From contig QNBS01000172.1 in the NCBI GenBank assembly GCA_003644175.1, forward strand, positions 1 through 5,559: 5,559 nucleotides of DNA, given 5' to 3'. The DNA comes from Planctomycetota bacterium. GTDB lineage: Bacteria; Planctomycetota; Phycisphaerae; Sedimentisphaerales; Anaerohalosphaeraceae. Numbering within the stretch: position 1 is the first letter of the stretch; each line of letters starts with the position of its first letter. Positions 1 through 5,383 of the stretch are shown here, piece by piece. The position numbers and the translations under genes were made by a program. Below the pieces are notes generated by a model. The model was not told the origin of the DNA, searched no databases, and worked only from the letters and a program-made list of their open reading frames with translations.

Positions 1-7
1 ATTTTTC

Positions 8-56
8 AAAAAAAATAAAAAAAAGGTTTGACGAAAGCCGCGATGTGTTTTACATT
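8..56 (+). promoter_or_regulatory. Sigma-70-like promoter with upstream A-tract, probably for the merR-flgB unit
   Basis: A -35 box TTGACG (28-33) and a -10 box TACATT (51-56) are separated by exactly 17 bases. Immediately upstream lie two runs of eight A (8-15 and 17-24), as in an UP element that contacts the RNA polymerase alpha subunits. The next + strand gene is the MerR-type regulator at 295, so the transcript would have a leader of about 230 nt. The spacing and boxes are seen directly; the assignment to merR is inferred from order and strand. A weaker alternative closer to the gene is TTGTCA (213-218) with a T-rich -10 near 236-242. Confidence 0.55.
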
Positions 57-74
57 TTGTAAAACGTAAAACAC
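45..74. promoter_or_regulatory. Palindromic operator-like site over the -10 box
   Basis: GTTTTAC (47-53), five bases, then GTAAAAC (59-65) form a perfect 19-bp palindrome. A second GTAAAAC follows directly at 66-72. The outer copy pairs as well, since GTGTTTTAC (45-53) is the reverse complement of GTAAAACAC (66-74). There are thus three half-sites, one inverted and two in tandem, covering the -10 box and the likely start of transcription. This is the geometry of a repressor operator. The regulator is unknown. Autoregulation by the MerR-domain protein is possible, but MerR activators usually bind between -35 and -10, not over the -10. Confidence 0.5.
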
Positions 75-294
75 GTTTGCCGCCCTGCTGCTGAGTTGAT
101 CGGGCAGGAAGATCGAAAGGCAAGGGCAGCGAAGCGGCAAACCAACTCGGCGGCGGTTGGATTTTGATGTCGAGTTTGTTGCGGCCGAATAAATGTGGAA
201 CTTAAAGGCTCTTTGTCATTAGCATGTTGAAGCTGTTTTTAAAATGCGACGTTGAAGTCGATTGTGTGTAAACGCATTTATGTTTGAAAGTTAC
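57..294 (+). other. Long leader upstream of merR, with potential RNA structure
   Basis: No gene is visible in this stretch; the longest ATG-led + strand frames I found by eye are 12-15 codons and lack ribosome sites. If transcription starts near 63, the leader could fold. GTTTGCCGC (75-83) is perfectly complementary to GCGGCAAAC (134-142). Inside that arm, CCTGC (84-88) can pair with GCAGG (104-108). A second hairpin can form from CCAAC (142-146) and GTTGG (156-160). I compared it with the cyclic-di-GMP-I riboswitch core and it does not match: a GGCAAACC string is present but the ACGCAAAGC partner is missing. No known RNA class is recognised. Confidence 0.25.
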
Positions 295-582
295 ATGAGC
301 AGAAAGACTCGCGACAAGACAGTTAAGTTTGAAGTTCCGGCGAAGATGTATCGGATCGGCGACGTCGTTCGGCACACACCTTTCACAAGACAGACCATTC
401 ACAATTATACGACGATGGGATTGATTCAGGAATCGGACTGGACCGAAGGCGGACACCGTCTTTACGACGAGACAGTCTTCGAGAGACTGGCGAGGATCGC
501 CGAGTTGCGAAAGACCACAACTCTGGCGGAGATTCGAAAGATACTGAGGAAGAGCGAGAGGCTCTCGAAGGAACGGGACTAA
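295..582 (+). CDS. Short MerR-family DNA-binding protein
   Basis: The 95-residue product is essentially one MerR winged-helix domain. The start YRIGDVVRHTPFTRQTIHNY (19-38) matches the MerR helix-turn-helix, MGLIQE (41-46) the wing entry, GGHRLYDE (52-59) the conserved G-x-R-x-Y signature, and TLAEIRKIL (76-84) the helix that normally leads to the dimer coiled coil. The protein stops soon afterwards (RKSERLSKERD), so it has no effector-binding domain and only a stub of dimer helix. Classic MerR regulators are about 110-280 residues. The ATG at 295 is chosen because GAAAG (286-290) lies just upstream. ATG 280, TTG 262 and ATG 346 (Met18, directly before the domain) are in-frame alternatives without better ribosome sites. 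It lies 35 bases before the flgB-like gene, probably in one transcript, so a role in flagellar gene control is inferred. The family is sure; the target is unknown. Confidence 0.85.
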   Translation: MSRKTRDKTVKFEVPAKMYRIGDVVRHTPFTRQTIHNYTTMGLIQESDWTEGGHRLYDETVFERLARIAELRKTTTLAEIRKILRKSERLSKERD

Positions 583-617
583 GAGGCAGGAAATCCAAGA
601 GACAGGAAGTCTAAGAG
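581..617 (+). repeat. Degenerate 16-nt tandem repeat carrying the flgB ribosome-binding site
   Basis: Unit 1 (581-596) is AAGAGGCAGGAAATCC and unit 2 (597-612) is AAGAGACAGGAAGTCT, with 13 of 16 positions identical. A partial third unit, AAGAGATG (613-620), contains the flgB start codon. Each full unit carries an AGGAA Shine-Dalgarno core. The second core (AGGAAG, 604-609) sits eight bases before ATG 618 and is the one in a working position. The array starts on the last two bases of the merR stop codon. It looks like a local duplication that doubled the ribosome site. Confidence 0.6.
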
Positions 618-1040
618 ATGAACATTTCATTAACCGCCGCCGACAACATCACGGAGGTATTGTCGAAGATTCTTGAATTCACCGAGCGTCGGCGGGCCTT
701 GATCACGCAAAACATCATGAATGTGAACACGCCGGGTTACGAACCGAAGGACATGGACGTAACGGAATTTGCAGACTTAATGGCGCAGGCGATTTCAGAA
801 CATATTTACAGCCAAAGACTGCTTCTTTGCGACGGCAAGCATGTTCATTTTGGTCGGGAGGGAAGCTTTGAGACGACTTCGCTTATAGATGAGCGGGCCG
901 CCGAGCTGCTGGCGACGGACAGTAGAGAATATTTGCGTTACCAGACCGCGAAACTCTCGGAAAATCTTCTCAACAGCCATGTGGCCGCCGGCTTGCTGGA
1001 TCGCCGGGAGATGCGGGATGCGCCTCCGCGGTATTTTTGA
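618..1040 (+). CDS. flgB: FlgB-like flagellar basal-body rod protein
   Basis: The 140-residue product carries the rod-protein N-terminal signature NIMNVNTPGYEPKD (32-45), the N-A-N-x-x-T-P-G-Y motif shared by FlgB, FlgC and other axial proteins. An amphipathic helix precedes it (RRRALITQ, 24-31) and a second helix (EYLRYQTAKLSENLLNSHVA, 104-123) corresponds to the C-terminal helix of the rod. Length fits FlgB (about 110-140 residues). The C-terminal half is divergent: the usual N-x-V-D-x-x-x-E-M stretch before the last helix is not recognisable, and a charged tail (LDRREMRDAPPRYF) is added. FlgB forms the proximal rod joined to the MS ring in the periplasm, exported by the flagellar type III system without a cleaved signal peptide, which fits the absence of one here. 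Unusually, flgC and fliE do not follow. Start ATG 618 is supported by AGGAAG eight bases upstream. Confidence 0.82.
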   Translation: MNISLTAADNITEVLSKILEFTERRRALITQNIMNVNTPGYEPKDMDVTEFADLMAQAISEHIYSQRLLLCDGKHVHFGREGSFETTSLIDERAAELLATDSREYLRYQTAKLSENLLNSHVAAGLLDRREMRDAPPRYF

Positions 1041-1112
1041 GACATTTGGCGGACAATCGGCGCCCGGAGCAGGCGGTCGGGCCCGTGGCGAAAGAATGTA
1101 AGGTAGTTTTTT

Positions 1113-1140
1113 TAAAGGGCTTTATTTAATTGGCCGATAG
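1113..1140 (+). promoter_or_regulatory. Sigma-28 (FliA/SigD)-type promoter upstream of the sigma factor gene
   Basis: TAAA (1113-1116), a 16-base spacer and GCCGATAG (1133-1140) match the sigma-28 consensus TAAA-N14-16-GCCGATAA/T in every position except the last base of the -10. I found no other match with a TAAA at a proper distance in intergenic sequence of this window. It lies 123 bases before the start of the FliA-family gene, suggesting the sigma factor transcribes its own gene. The leader would run from about 1147 to 1263. Confidence 0.55.
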
Positions 1141-1156
1141 GGATACGCCGGCCAAT
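1129..1156. promoter_or_regulatory. Perfect 8-bp inverted repeat over the sigma-28-type -10 box
   Basis: ATTGGCCG (1129-1136) and CGGCCAAT (1149-1156) are exact reverse complements separated by 12 bases. The left arm covers the first half of the GCCGATAG box and the right arm falls just past the expected start of transcription. As DNA this is an operator-like dyad; as RNA it could not form from this promoter because the left arm would not be transcribed. It could be a hairpin for read-through transcripts from flgB, but no T-run follows, so it is not a standard terminator. Confidence 0.4.
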
Positions 1157-1263
1157 CTGGGTGCAAAGAGGGCGGACAGCCGAGCGGGGGTTCGATCTTC
1201 TTTGTTTATGGGACCTAAACAACAGATGAGTCAGGTTTTCGATGCTATAAGGAGGTACACGAA

Positions 1264-2043
1264 ATGAAGACGGCCCAAACCGCTGATATCGCAGAAGTGT
1301 GGAACGGGTTCTTTGAGTTGCGGGACGAATTTCATCGCAACCTCCTGATGGAAAATTACCTTCCTCTTGTCAAATACACCGCCGATCGCATTTACGCCAA
1401 GCTTCCCGACAAGGTCGAACTGGATGACCTGATCAGCGCGGGGATATTCGGACTGATGGATGCGCTCGAAGCGTTTGACCCTGATCGCGGGGTGAAGTTT
1501 GAGACTTACTGCACCCCGCGAATACGTGGTTCGATTCTCGACGAGCTTCGCAGTATGGACTGGGTGCCGCGATTGGTGCGGGCCCGGGCTCACCAGCTCG
1601 AACGGGCGCTGCGGACGCTCGAAGCGCATCTCGGGCGCATGCCTACGGAAACGGAAATCGCCGCGGAGATGAACCTCGATATGAACGACTTTCACCGGCT
1701 GCAGAAGGATGCCGTGGCGACGGGTATTGTTTCGCTGAGCAACAAGTTCAACGACTCCGACGGTGAAAAGGATATCCGCGAGATCGATATCATCGAGGAC
1801 CAGAAGAGTCAAAACCCTCTGCTGGAAGTTCAAAAGCGCGACCTCAAGGGCCTGCTCACGAAAGGTCTGACGCGGGCGGAGCGGTTGATCATCATACTGT
1901 ACTACTATGAGGAGATGACGATGAAGGAGATCGGCGCAACGCTCGATCTGTCGGAATCTCGTGTCTCGCAGATGCACTCGTCGATTATCGCACGACTGAA
2001 GGCCCAGATGAACAGTCGGCGAAGGGAATTTGCGCTCTCTTGA
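1264..2043 (+). CDS. fliA: RNA polymerase sigma factor of the FliA/WhiG (sigma-28) family
   Basis: The 259-residue product has the full sigma-28 layout and family length. Region 2 (about 30-100) contains LPLVKYTADRIYAKLP, then DLISAGIFGLMDALEAF (55-71), FDPDRGVKFETY (71-82) and RIRGSILDELRSMDWVPR (86-103). The DELRSxDWVPR string is diagnostic for FliA/SigD/WhiG. Region 3 follows (about 104-180). Region 4 (about 198-250) holds LTRAERLIIILYYYEE and the helix-turn-helix MKEIGATLDLSESRVSQMHS (220-239) that reads the -35 box. The factor directs RNA polymerase to late flagellar and chemotaxis promoters. ATG 1264 is preceded by a perfect AAGGAGGT (1249-1256) at seven bases, implying strong translation. 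A sigma-28-type promoter upstream suggests autoregulation. No anti-sigma FlgM gene is present in the window. WhiG-like use for another morphogenetic programme is possible, but the nearby flgB favours motility. Confidence 0.93.
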   Translation: MKTAQTADIAEVWNGFFELRDEFHRNLLMENYLPLVKYTADRIYAKLPDKVELDDLISAGIFGLMDALEAFDPDRGVKFETYCTPRIRGSILDELRSMDWVPRLVRARAHQLERALRTLEAHLGRMPTETEIAAEMNLDMNDFHRLQKDAVATGIVSLSNKFNDSDGEKDIREIDIIEDQKSQNPLLEVQKRDLKGLLTKGLTRAERLIIILYYYEEMTMKEIGATLDLSESRVSQMHSSIIARLKAQMNSRRREFALS

Positions 2044-2102
2044 CAACATGGGGCGCAAGTCTCGGGGGGAAAAGTTCGGCATACCTGTTTTTTTTCCGTG
2101 AC

Positions 2103-2130
2103 TTGATTTTTGCGCCGGCGGCGGTATAAT
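2103..2130 (+). promoter_or_regulatory. Sigma-70-like promoter for dapF
   Basis: TTGATT (2103-2108), a 16-base spacer and a perfect TATAAT (2125-2130) lie 47 bases before the dapF start codon. Initiation is expected about seven bases downstream, near 2137. The run of eight T at 2088-2095 just upstream has no convincing hairpin before it, so I do not call a terminator for the sigma gene. Confidence 0.65.
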
Positions 2131-2131
2131 G

Positions 2132-2160
2132 GTCCGGGCAGGTGTAAGACACCTGCGGAC
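2132..2160 (+). promoter_or_regulatory. Strong hairpin at the 5' end of the dapF mRNA
   Basis: GCAGGTGT (2138-2145) and ACACCTGC (2149-2156) form a perfect 8-bp stem with an AAG loop. GTCC (2132-2135) and GGAC (2157-2160) can add four outer pairs across a two-base GG bulge. With the promoter called at 2103-2130, transcription would begin at or next to the base of the stem, so the message would carry a 5'-terminal hairpin. That arrangement is known to protect mRNAs from 5'-end-dependent decay. The ribosome site GAAAGGG (2165-2171) is left outside the stem, so it is not an obvious translation switch. No T-run follows, so it is not a terminator. Confidence 0.45.
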
Positions 2161-2177
2161 TGCTGAAAGGGTTTAAC

Positions 2178-3053
2178 ATGAATTTTGTCAAGATGCATGG
2201 GCTGGGCAACGACTATGTCTACGTCAACTGCTTCGCAGAGCAGGTCGACGAACCGGCCCAATTAGCGATTGCCGTCAGCGACCGGCATACGGGGATCGGA
2301 TCGGATGGACTGATTCTGATCGGTCCTTCGGATGCCGCCGATGTGCGCATGCGGATGTTCAACGCCGATGGGTCAGAGGCCCAGATGTGCGGCAACGGTA
2401 TCCGCTGTGTGGCCAAGTTGGTCCATGACGACAGTATCGCCGAGCCGGGCGCCGAGTTTTCCGTGCCGGGACAGGGCACGTTTGCAGAGTCCCTTCGCGT
2501 CGAGACGCTCAGAGGCGTGCTCACCCTGGGCCTGGAATTAGGCGACGACGGCAAGGTTTCTCGCGTATGCGTGAATATGGGCCAGCCGATCCTGAAAGGC
2601 CGCGATGTTCCCGTTGCAATCGACGGCGATATGATTGTCAATGAGCCAATCGCCATCGACGGGCAACCATTTACGATGGCATGCGTTTCAATGGGCAATC
2701 CGCACGCGATATTCTTCAGCAACGACCTTGCCGCGGTCCAGTTAGAGCAAATTGGCCCGGTAATCGAGAACCACGCACTGTTCCCCGAGCGAACCAATGT
2801 CCACTTCGTAAAGATTGACGCCCCCGCCGAGTTCACAATGCGAACCTGGGAGCGAGGCAGCGGCATAACAATGGCCTGCGGCACCGGCGCCTGCGCGTGC
2901 GCCGTGGCGGGCGTACTCACCGGCCAGTGCGAGCGTCTCGTCCTGGCCCATCTGGCGGGCGGAGACCTCCAATTAAACTGGTGCGAAGACGACAATTGCG
3001 TATACATGACCGGCCCGGCCACCGAAGTCTTCAGAGGCCGATGGCCGGGATAG
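2178..3053 (+). CDS. dapF: Diaminopimelate epimerase
   Basis: DapF converts LL- to meso-diaminopimelate, the last step before lysine and the cross-linking residue of peptidoglycan; it is cytosolic and cofactor-free. The 291-residue product begins MNFVKMHGLGNDYVYVN, the typical DapF start. The two catalytic cysteines are present: Cys71 in MCGNGIRC (70-77) and Cys234 in MACGTGAC (232-239). Other family blocks are DGLILIGPS (44-51), FNADGSEAQ (61-69), MGNPHAIFF (172-180), ERTNVHFV (204-211) and WERGSGIT (224-231). Bacterial enzymes are about 270-290 residues, so it is full length. ATG 2178 follows GAAAGGG at six bases. It has its own promoter and is probably transcribed separately from the sigma factor gene. 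The usual ERGxGET before the second cysteine reads ERGSGIT here, which I regard as lineage variation. The presence of dapF supports a DAP-type peptidoglycan. Confidence 0.97.
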   Translation: MNFVKMHGLGNDYVYVNCFAEQVDEPAQLAIAVSDRHTGIGSDGLILIGPSDAADVRMRMFNADGSEAQMCGNGIRCVAKLVHDDSIAEPGAEFSVPGQGTFAESLRVETLRGVLTLGLELGDDGKVSRVCVNMGQPILKGRDVPVAIDGDMIVNEPIAIDGQPFTMACVSMGNPHAIFFSNDLAAVQLEQIGPVIENHALFPERTNVHFVKIDAPAEFTMRTWERGSGITMACGTGACACAVAGVLTGQCERLVLAHLAGGDLQLNWCEDDNCVYMTGPATEVFRGRWPG

Positions 3054-3216
3054 ACCGGGCCTGTTGTGCGTTTAATGAAGCGGAGCGTCTTTGAGCAGCG
3101 ATTTCGATCGCCGGAGCCGTATCGTACGGGGAAAATTATGCTTTTTAACCGTTTGCCCTGTTAGAGACTCATTGTATTTACGTGAAGTTGAACATCCGCA
3201 AAGGTAGGGAATCAAA
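3054..3216 (+). other. Intergenic stretch between dapF and the PTS-IIA gene
   Basis: I see no supported gene here. Two small perfect stem-loops occur: GCGAT-TTCG-ATCGC (3098-3111, with a stable TTCG loop) and CCGTA-TCG-TACGG (3117-3129). Neither is followed directly by a T-run, so a dapF terminator is not established; the second has CTTTTT only eleven bases later (3141-3146). A weak promoter candidate is TTGCCC (3153-3158) with TATTTA (3175-3180) at 16 bases. The composition becomes A/T-richer from about 3130 onward. Confidence 0.3.
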
Positions 3217-4023
3217 ATGAAAATTATTGATGTTTTACGAAAAGAATGTGTAGTCGCCGGTGCTCAGTTTAGCGACAAAGCTGAAGCTCTGCGTAAAATC
3301 GCGCAGACAGCCAAAAAATATCCACTCCTAAAAGATTTGTCTGCTGAGGAGATTCTTGCCGGGCTGCAGGAACGTGAATCGCTCGGCTCGACCGGCTTCG
3401 GAAAGGGTATAGCAATTCCTCATTGCCGCCTGAAGGGGGTTACTGATTTTGTGATGGGTATTATCACCGTGCCGTCCGGTATTGACTTTGAGGCGCTGGA
3501 TGGCGAGAAAGTTAATCTGATCATTTTTATCATAGCCCCTGAAGAAAAATCCAACGAGCACCTCAAATTGCTTTCGGCCATTTCGCAGACGCTTTTAATT
3601 CCCGGTGCAGTAAAAGAAATATTAGCTGAAAGAACAACTGAAACTGTGTGTGAAAGCTTCCTTCGTCATACACGCGCCGAGATCGACACAAGAAAGCAAA
3701 CAACAAAGTGCCAGTTCAATGTGTTCGTGCAGGATGAGACTGTTTTCCGAGACATCCTTGAGAAATTGGCCGGCATAGAAACAAGTTCACTTGTTGTCGC
3801 AAATACTGAAAACGCGGTGGCGTATCTGACAAAAATGCCTCTTTTTGCCGACTTCTGGCGTGATAAGCCCGGCAGCTTCAGCAAAGTGATTATGGCTATC
3901 GTTGATAAAGGGCTTAGCAATGAAACTATTCGACGGATAGAAAGTGTTACGGGAGACCTGAACAAATGTACGGGGGTGGCGGTTACAATCCATGATATTT
4001 GTTATGCAGCAGGTTCACTTTAA
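3217..4023 (+). CDS. PTS EIIA type-2 domain protein with an extra C-terminal, possibly PII-like domain
   Basis: Residues 1-150 form a PTS EIIA type-2 domain (fructose/nitrogen PTS family, PtsN-like). ERESLGSTGFGKGIAIPHCR (52-71) contains the phospho-accepting His69, and NEHLKLLSAIS (113-123) supplies the second conserved histidine, His115. Such domains take phosphate from HPr-type proteins; the PtsN branch regulates rather than transports, and no IIB/IIC partner is present. Residues 165-268 form a second compact domain ending MAIVDKGLSNETIRRIESVT then GDLNKCTGVAVTIHDI. Its alternating strands and helices and its G-x-L-x-K-x-T-G-x-x-V pattern suggest a PII-like ferredoxin fold; this is inference from the pattern. 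It probably shares an operon with the antiporter 51 bases downstream, so gating of that antiporter is its likely job. ATG 3217 has AAGGTAGGGA (3201-3210) upstream. Codons are more A/T-ending than in dapF. Confidence 0.9.
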   Translation: MKIIDVLRKECVVAGAQFSDKAEALRKIAQTAKKYPLLKDLSAEEILAGLQERESLGSTGFGKGIAIPHCRLKGVTDFVMGIITVPSGIDFEALDGEKVNLIIFIIAPEEKSNEHLKLLSAISQTLLIPGAVKEILAERTTETVCESFLRHTRAEIDTRKQTTKCQFNVFVQDETVFRDILEKLAGIETSSLVVANTENAVAYLTKMPLFADFWRDKPGSFSKVIMAIVDKGLSNETIRRIESVTGDLNKCTGVAVTIHDICYAAGSL

Positions 4024-4046
4024 TGCAAAGCCATGGTTAGCAGAGG

Positions 4047-4052
4047 TATAAT
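4047..4052 (+). promoter_or_regulatory. Isolated TATAAT in the gap before the antiporter gene
   Basis: A perfect TATAAT lies 22 bases before the antiporter start. The bases 15-19 upstream (inside the end of the IIA gene) hold no recognisable -35 box. It may be chance or a weak internal promoter; co-transcription with the IIA gene remains the simpler reading. Confidence 0.2.
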
Positions 4053-4074
4053 TTCAGATTGAAAGCGTTCACAG

Positions 4075-5358
4075 ATGAGTTTGGATATTTCATTTTTAGA
4101 TTTTTCCGCGTTGACCCTTTTGGGTGTTGTCATAATTGTTGGTTTCTATATGGGCCATACGGCTCGGCTGGTTAAATTGCCGTCTCTTATCGGTTATATG
4201 GTTCTGGGCGTTGTCTTCGGGCCGTCAGTGCTGCATCTTTTGGGTGAACCTGCAATGGAGCACCTCTCTTTCATTACAGAAGTTGCTCTTGGATTTGTCG
4301 CCTTTAGTATTGGTGCGGAGCTTAGCTTGTCAACCCTGAAGCGTCTTGGCCCGGGGATTATTTCTATTATTCTCGCGGAGTCGTTTGCCGCTTTTTTTGT
4401 AGTTGCCGCTGCGGTATATTTTTTGACTCATGATTTGCCTATGGCGCTTATTTTCGGTGCGATGGCGCCCGCCAGCGCGCCTGCAGGAACAGTTGCTGTA
4501 ATTCAGGAATGCAAGGCAAAAGGGAATCTGACAAAAGCTCTCTATGCAGTGGTCGGGTTTGACGATGGTTTAGCTATTATCATTTTTGGATTTGCCGCCG
4601 CCTTTGCCAAAAACCTTCTGATAGGTGAGGCAACGGGTCAAAACGGCAGTATCCTGCCTGCTATGTTATCGCCTTTGACGGAAATAGGTCTGAGCATTCT
4701 TGTCGGGGGGATCGTCGGATTCGCGTTCTGCCGGATGGTTCGCAGGTTGGAGCATTCCAAAGATATTCTGATTATTATTTTTGGGGCCGTCCTCCTGGCC
4801 ACAGGTTTATCGCTGCGTTGGCATCTGTCTTTAATTATGACCAATATGGTAGTCGGTTTTGTATTGGTTAACAGCAGGCGCCAGGCGCTGGTTCATCGTG
4901 TTATGGCGCCCCTGCAGGAGATTATGCCGCTGCTTTTCATACTGTTTTTCTGCCTTGCCGGCGCCCACCTGGAGCTGTCAACCTTGCCGACTTTGGGCGC
5001 CCTTGGTGCGGTTTACATAATCGCCCGAACAGCAGGTCTTATCGGCGGCGCCCGTGTCGGGGCCATGATTGGCCATGTTGACGCTAAAATCAAAAAATAC
5101 ATAGGCCTTGGCATTCTCTCGCAAGCGGGCGTGGCAATCGGCCTTTCGCTTATTGTCAAGCATGAATTTGCTCAGTTAGACGCCAAATACAACCTTCCGC
5201 ACGCTGCGACAATCGGAGCGGTCGTACTTACGACAATTACGGCAAGCTGTATTTTCTTTGAGGTCATTGGCCCGATCCTGACAAAGATTGCCTTATCAAG
5301 AGCCGGCGAAATTCCACATGACAAACCAAATCAACAGGCGCCCGCCGAGAAGCTGTAA
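4075..5358 (+). CDS. CPA2-family cation/proton antiporter (Na+/H+ exchanger)
   Basis: The 427-residue product is hydrophobic throughout, with about 12-13 membrane spans and short hydrophilic tails, as in the Na+/H+ exchanger domain family. An early SLIGYMVLGVVFGP (37-50) matches the family's second span. APASAPAGTVAVIQE (131-145) is the discontinuous span-4 region, and VVGFDDGLAIIIFG (159-172) is span 5 with the adjacent pair Asp163-Asp164. ILSQAGVAIGLSL (347-359) resembles the conserved late span. In NhaA and NapA an Asp-Asp pair marks electrogenic exchangers that bind the ion and protons; electrogenic transport is therefore inferred. No RCK/TrkA-N domain is fused at the C terminus, unlike KefB/C. 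Regulation may instead come from the preceding IIA protein. ATG 4075 has only a weak GAAAG (4061-4065) upstream, so translational help from the upstream gene is plausible. The ion (Na+ or K+) cannot be told from sequence. Confidence 0.93.
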   Translation: MSLDISFLDFSALTLLGVVIIVGFYMGHTARLVKLPSLIGYMVLGVVFGPSVLHLLGEPAMEHLSFITEVALGFVAFSIGAELSLSTLKRLGPGIISIILAESFAAFFVVAAAVYFLTHDLPMALIFGAMAPASAPAGTVAVIQECKAKGNLTKALYAVVGFDDGLAIIIFGFAAAFAKNLLIGEATGQNGSILPAMLSPLTEIGLSILVGGIVGFAFCRMVRRLEHSKDILIIIFGAVLLATGLSLRWHLSLIMTNMVVGFVLVNSRRQALVHRVMAPLQEIMPLLFILFFCLAGAHLELSTLPTLGALGAVYIIARTAGLIGGARVGAMIGHVDAKIKKYIGLGILSQAGVAIGLSLIVKHEFAQLDAKYNLPHAATIGAVVLTTITASCIFFEVIGPILTKIALSRAGEIPHDKPNQQAPAEKL

Positions 5359-5383
5359 TCATCGCAGTCTAAATGGAATTATA

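Noticed and set aside
183..191. GCCGAATAA as a second sigma-28 -10 box upstream of merR
   Set aside because: It has an extra base relative to GCCGATAA and no TAAA lies 14-16 bases upstream.
1128..1200. Possible cyclic-di-GMP-I riboswitch before the sigma gene (GGGTGCAAAG string)
   Set aside because: The GGCAAACC and GNRA-loop partner elements are missing and the GCAAAG context does not match the core, so the resemblance is superficial.
1231..2082. Long - strand open frame opposite the sigma factor gene
   Set aside because: It is the antisense shadow of a well-supported sigma-28 gene; it has an Arg/His/Gln-rich composition and no recognisable domain.
2219..3022. Long - strand open frame opposite dapF
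   Set aside because: It is caused by the strong G/C third-position bias of dapF; the product has no family features.
3075..3164. 29-codon + strand frame between dapF and the IIA gene
   Set aside because: No ribosome-binding site, no recognisable features, and it spans the two stem-loops; not supportable as a gene.
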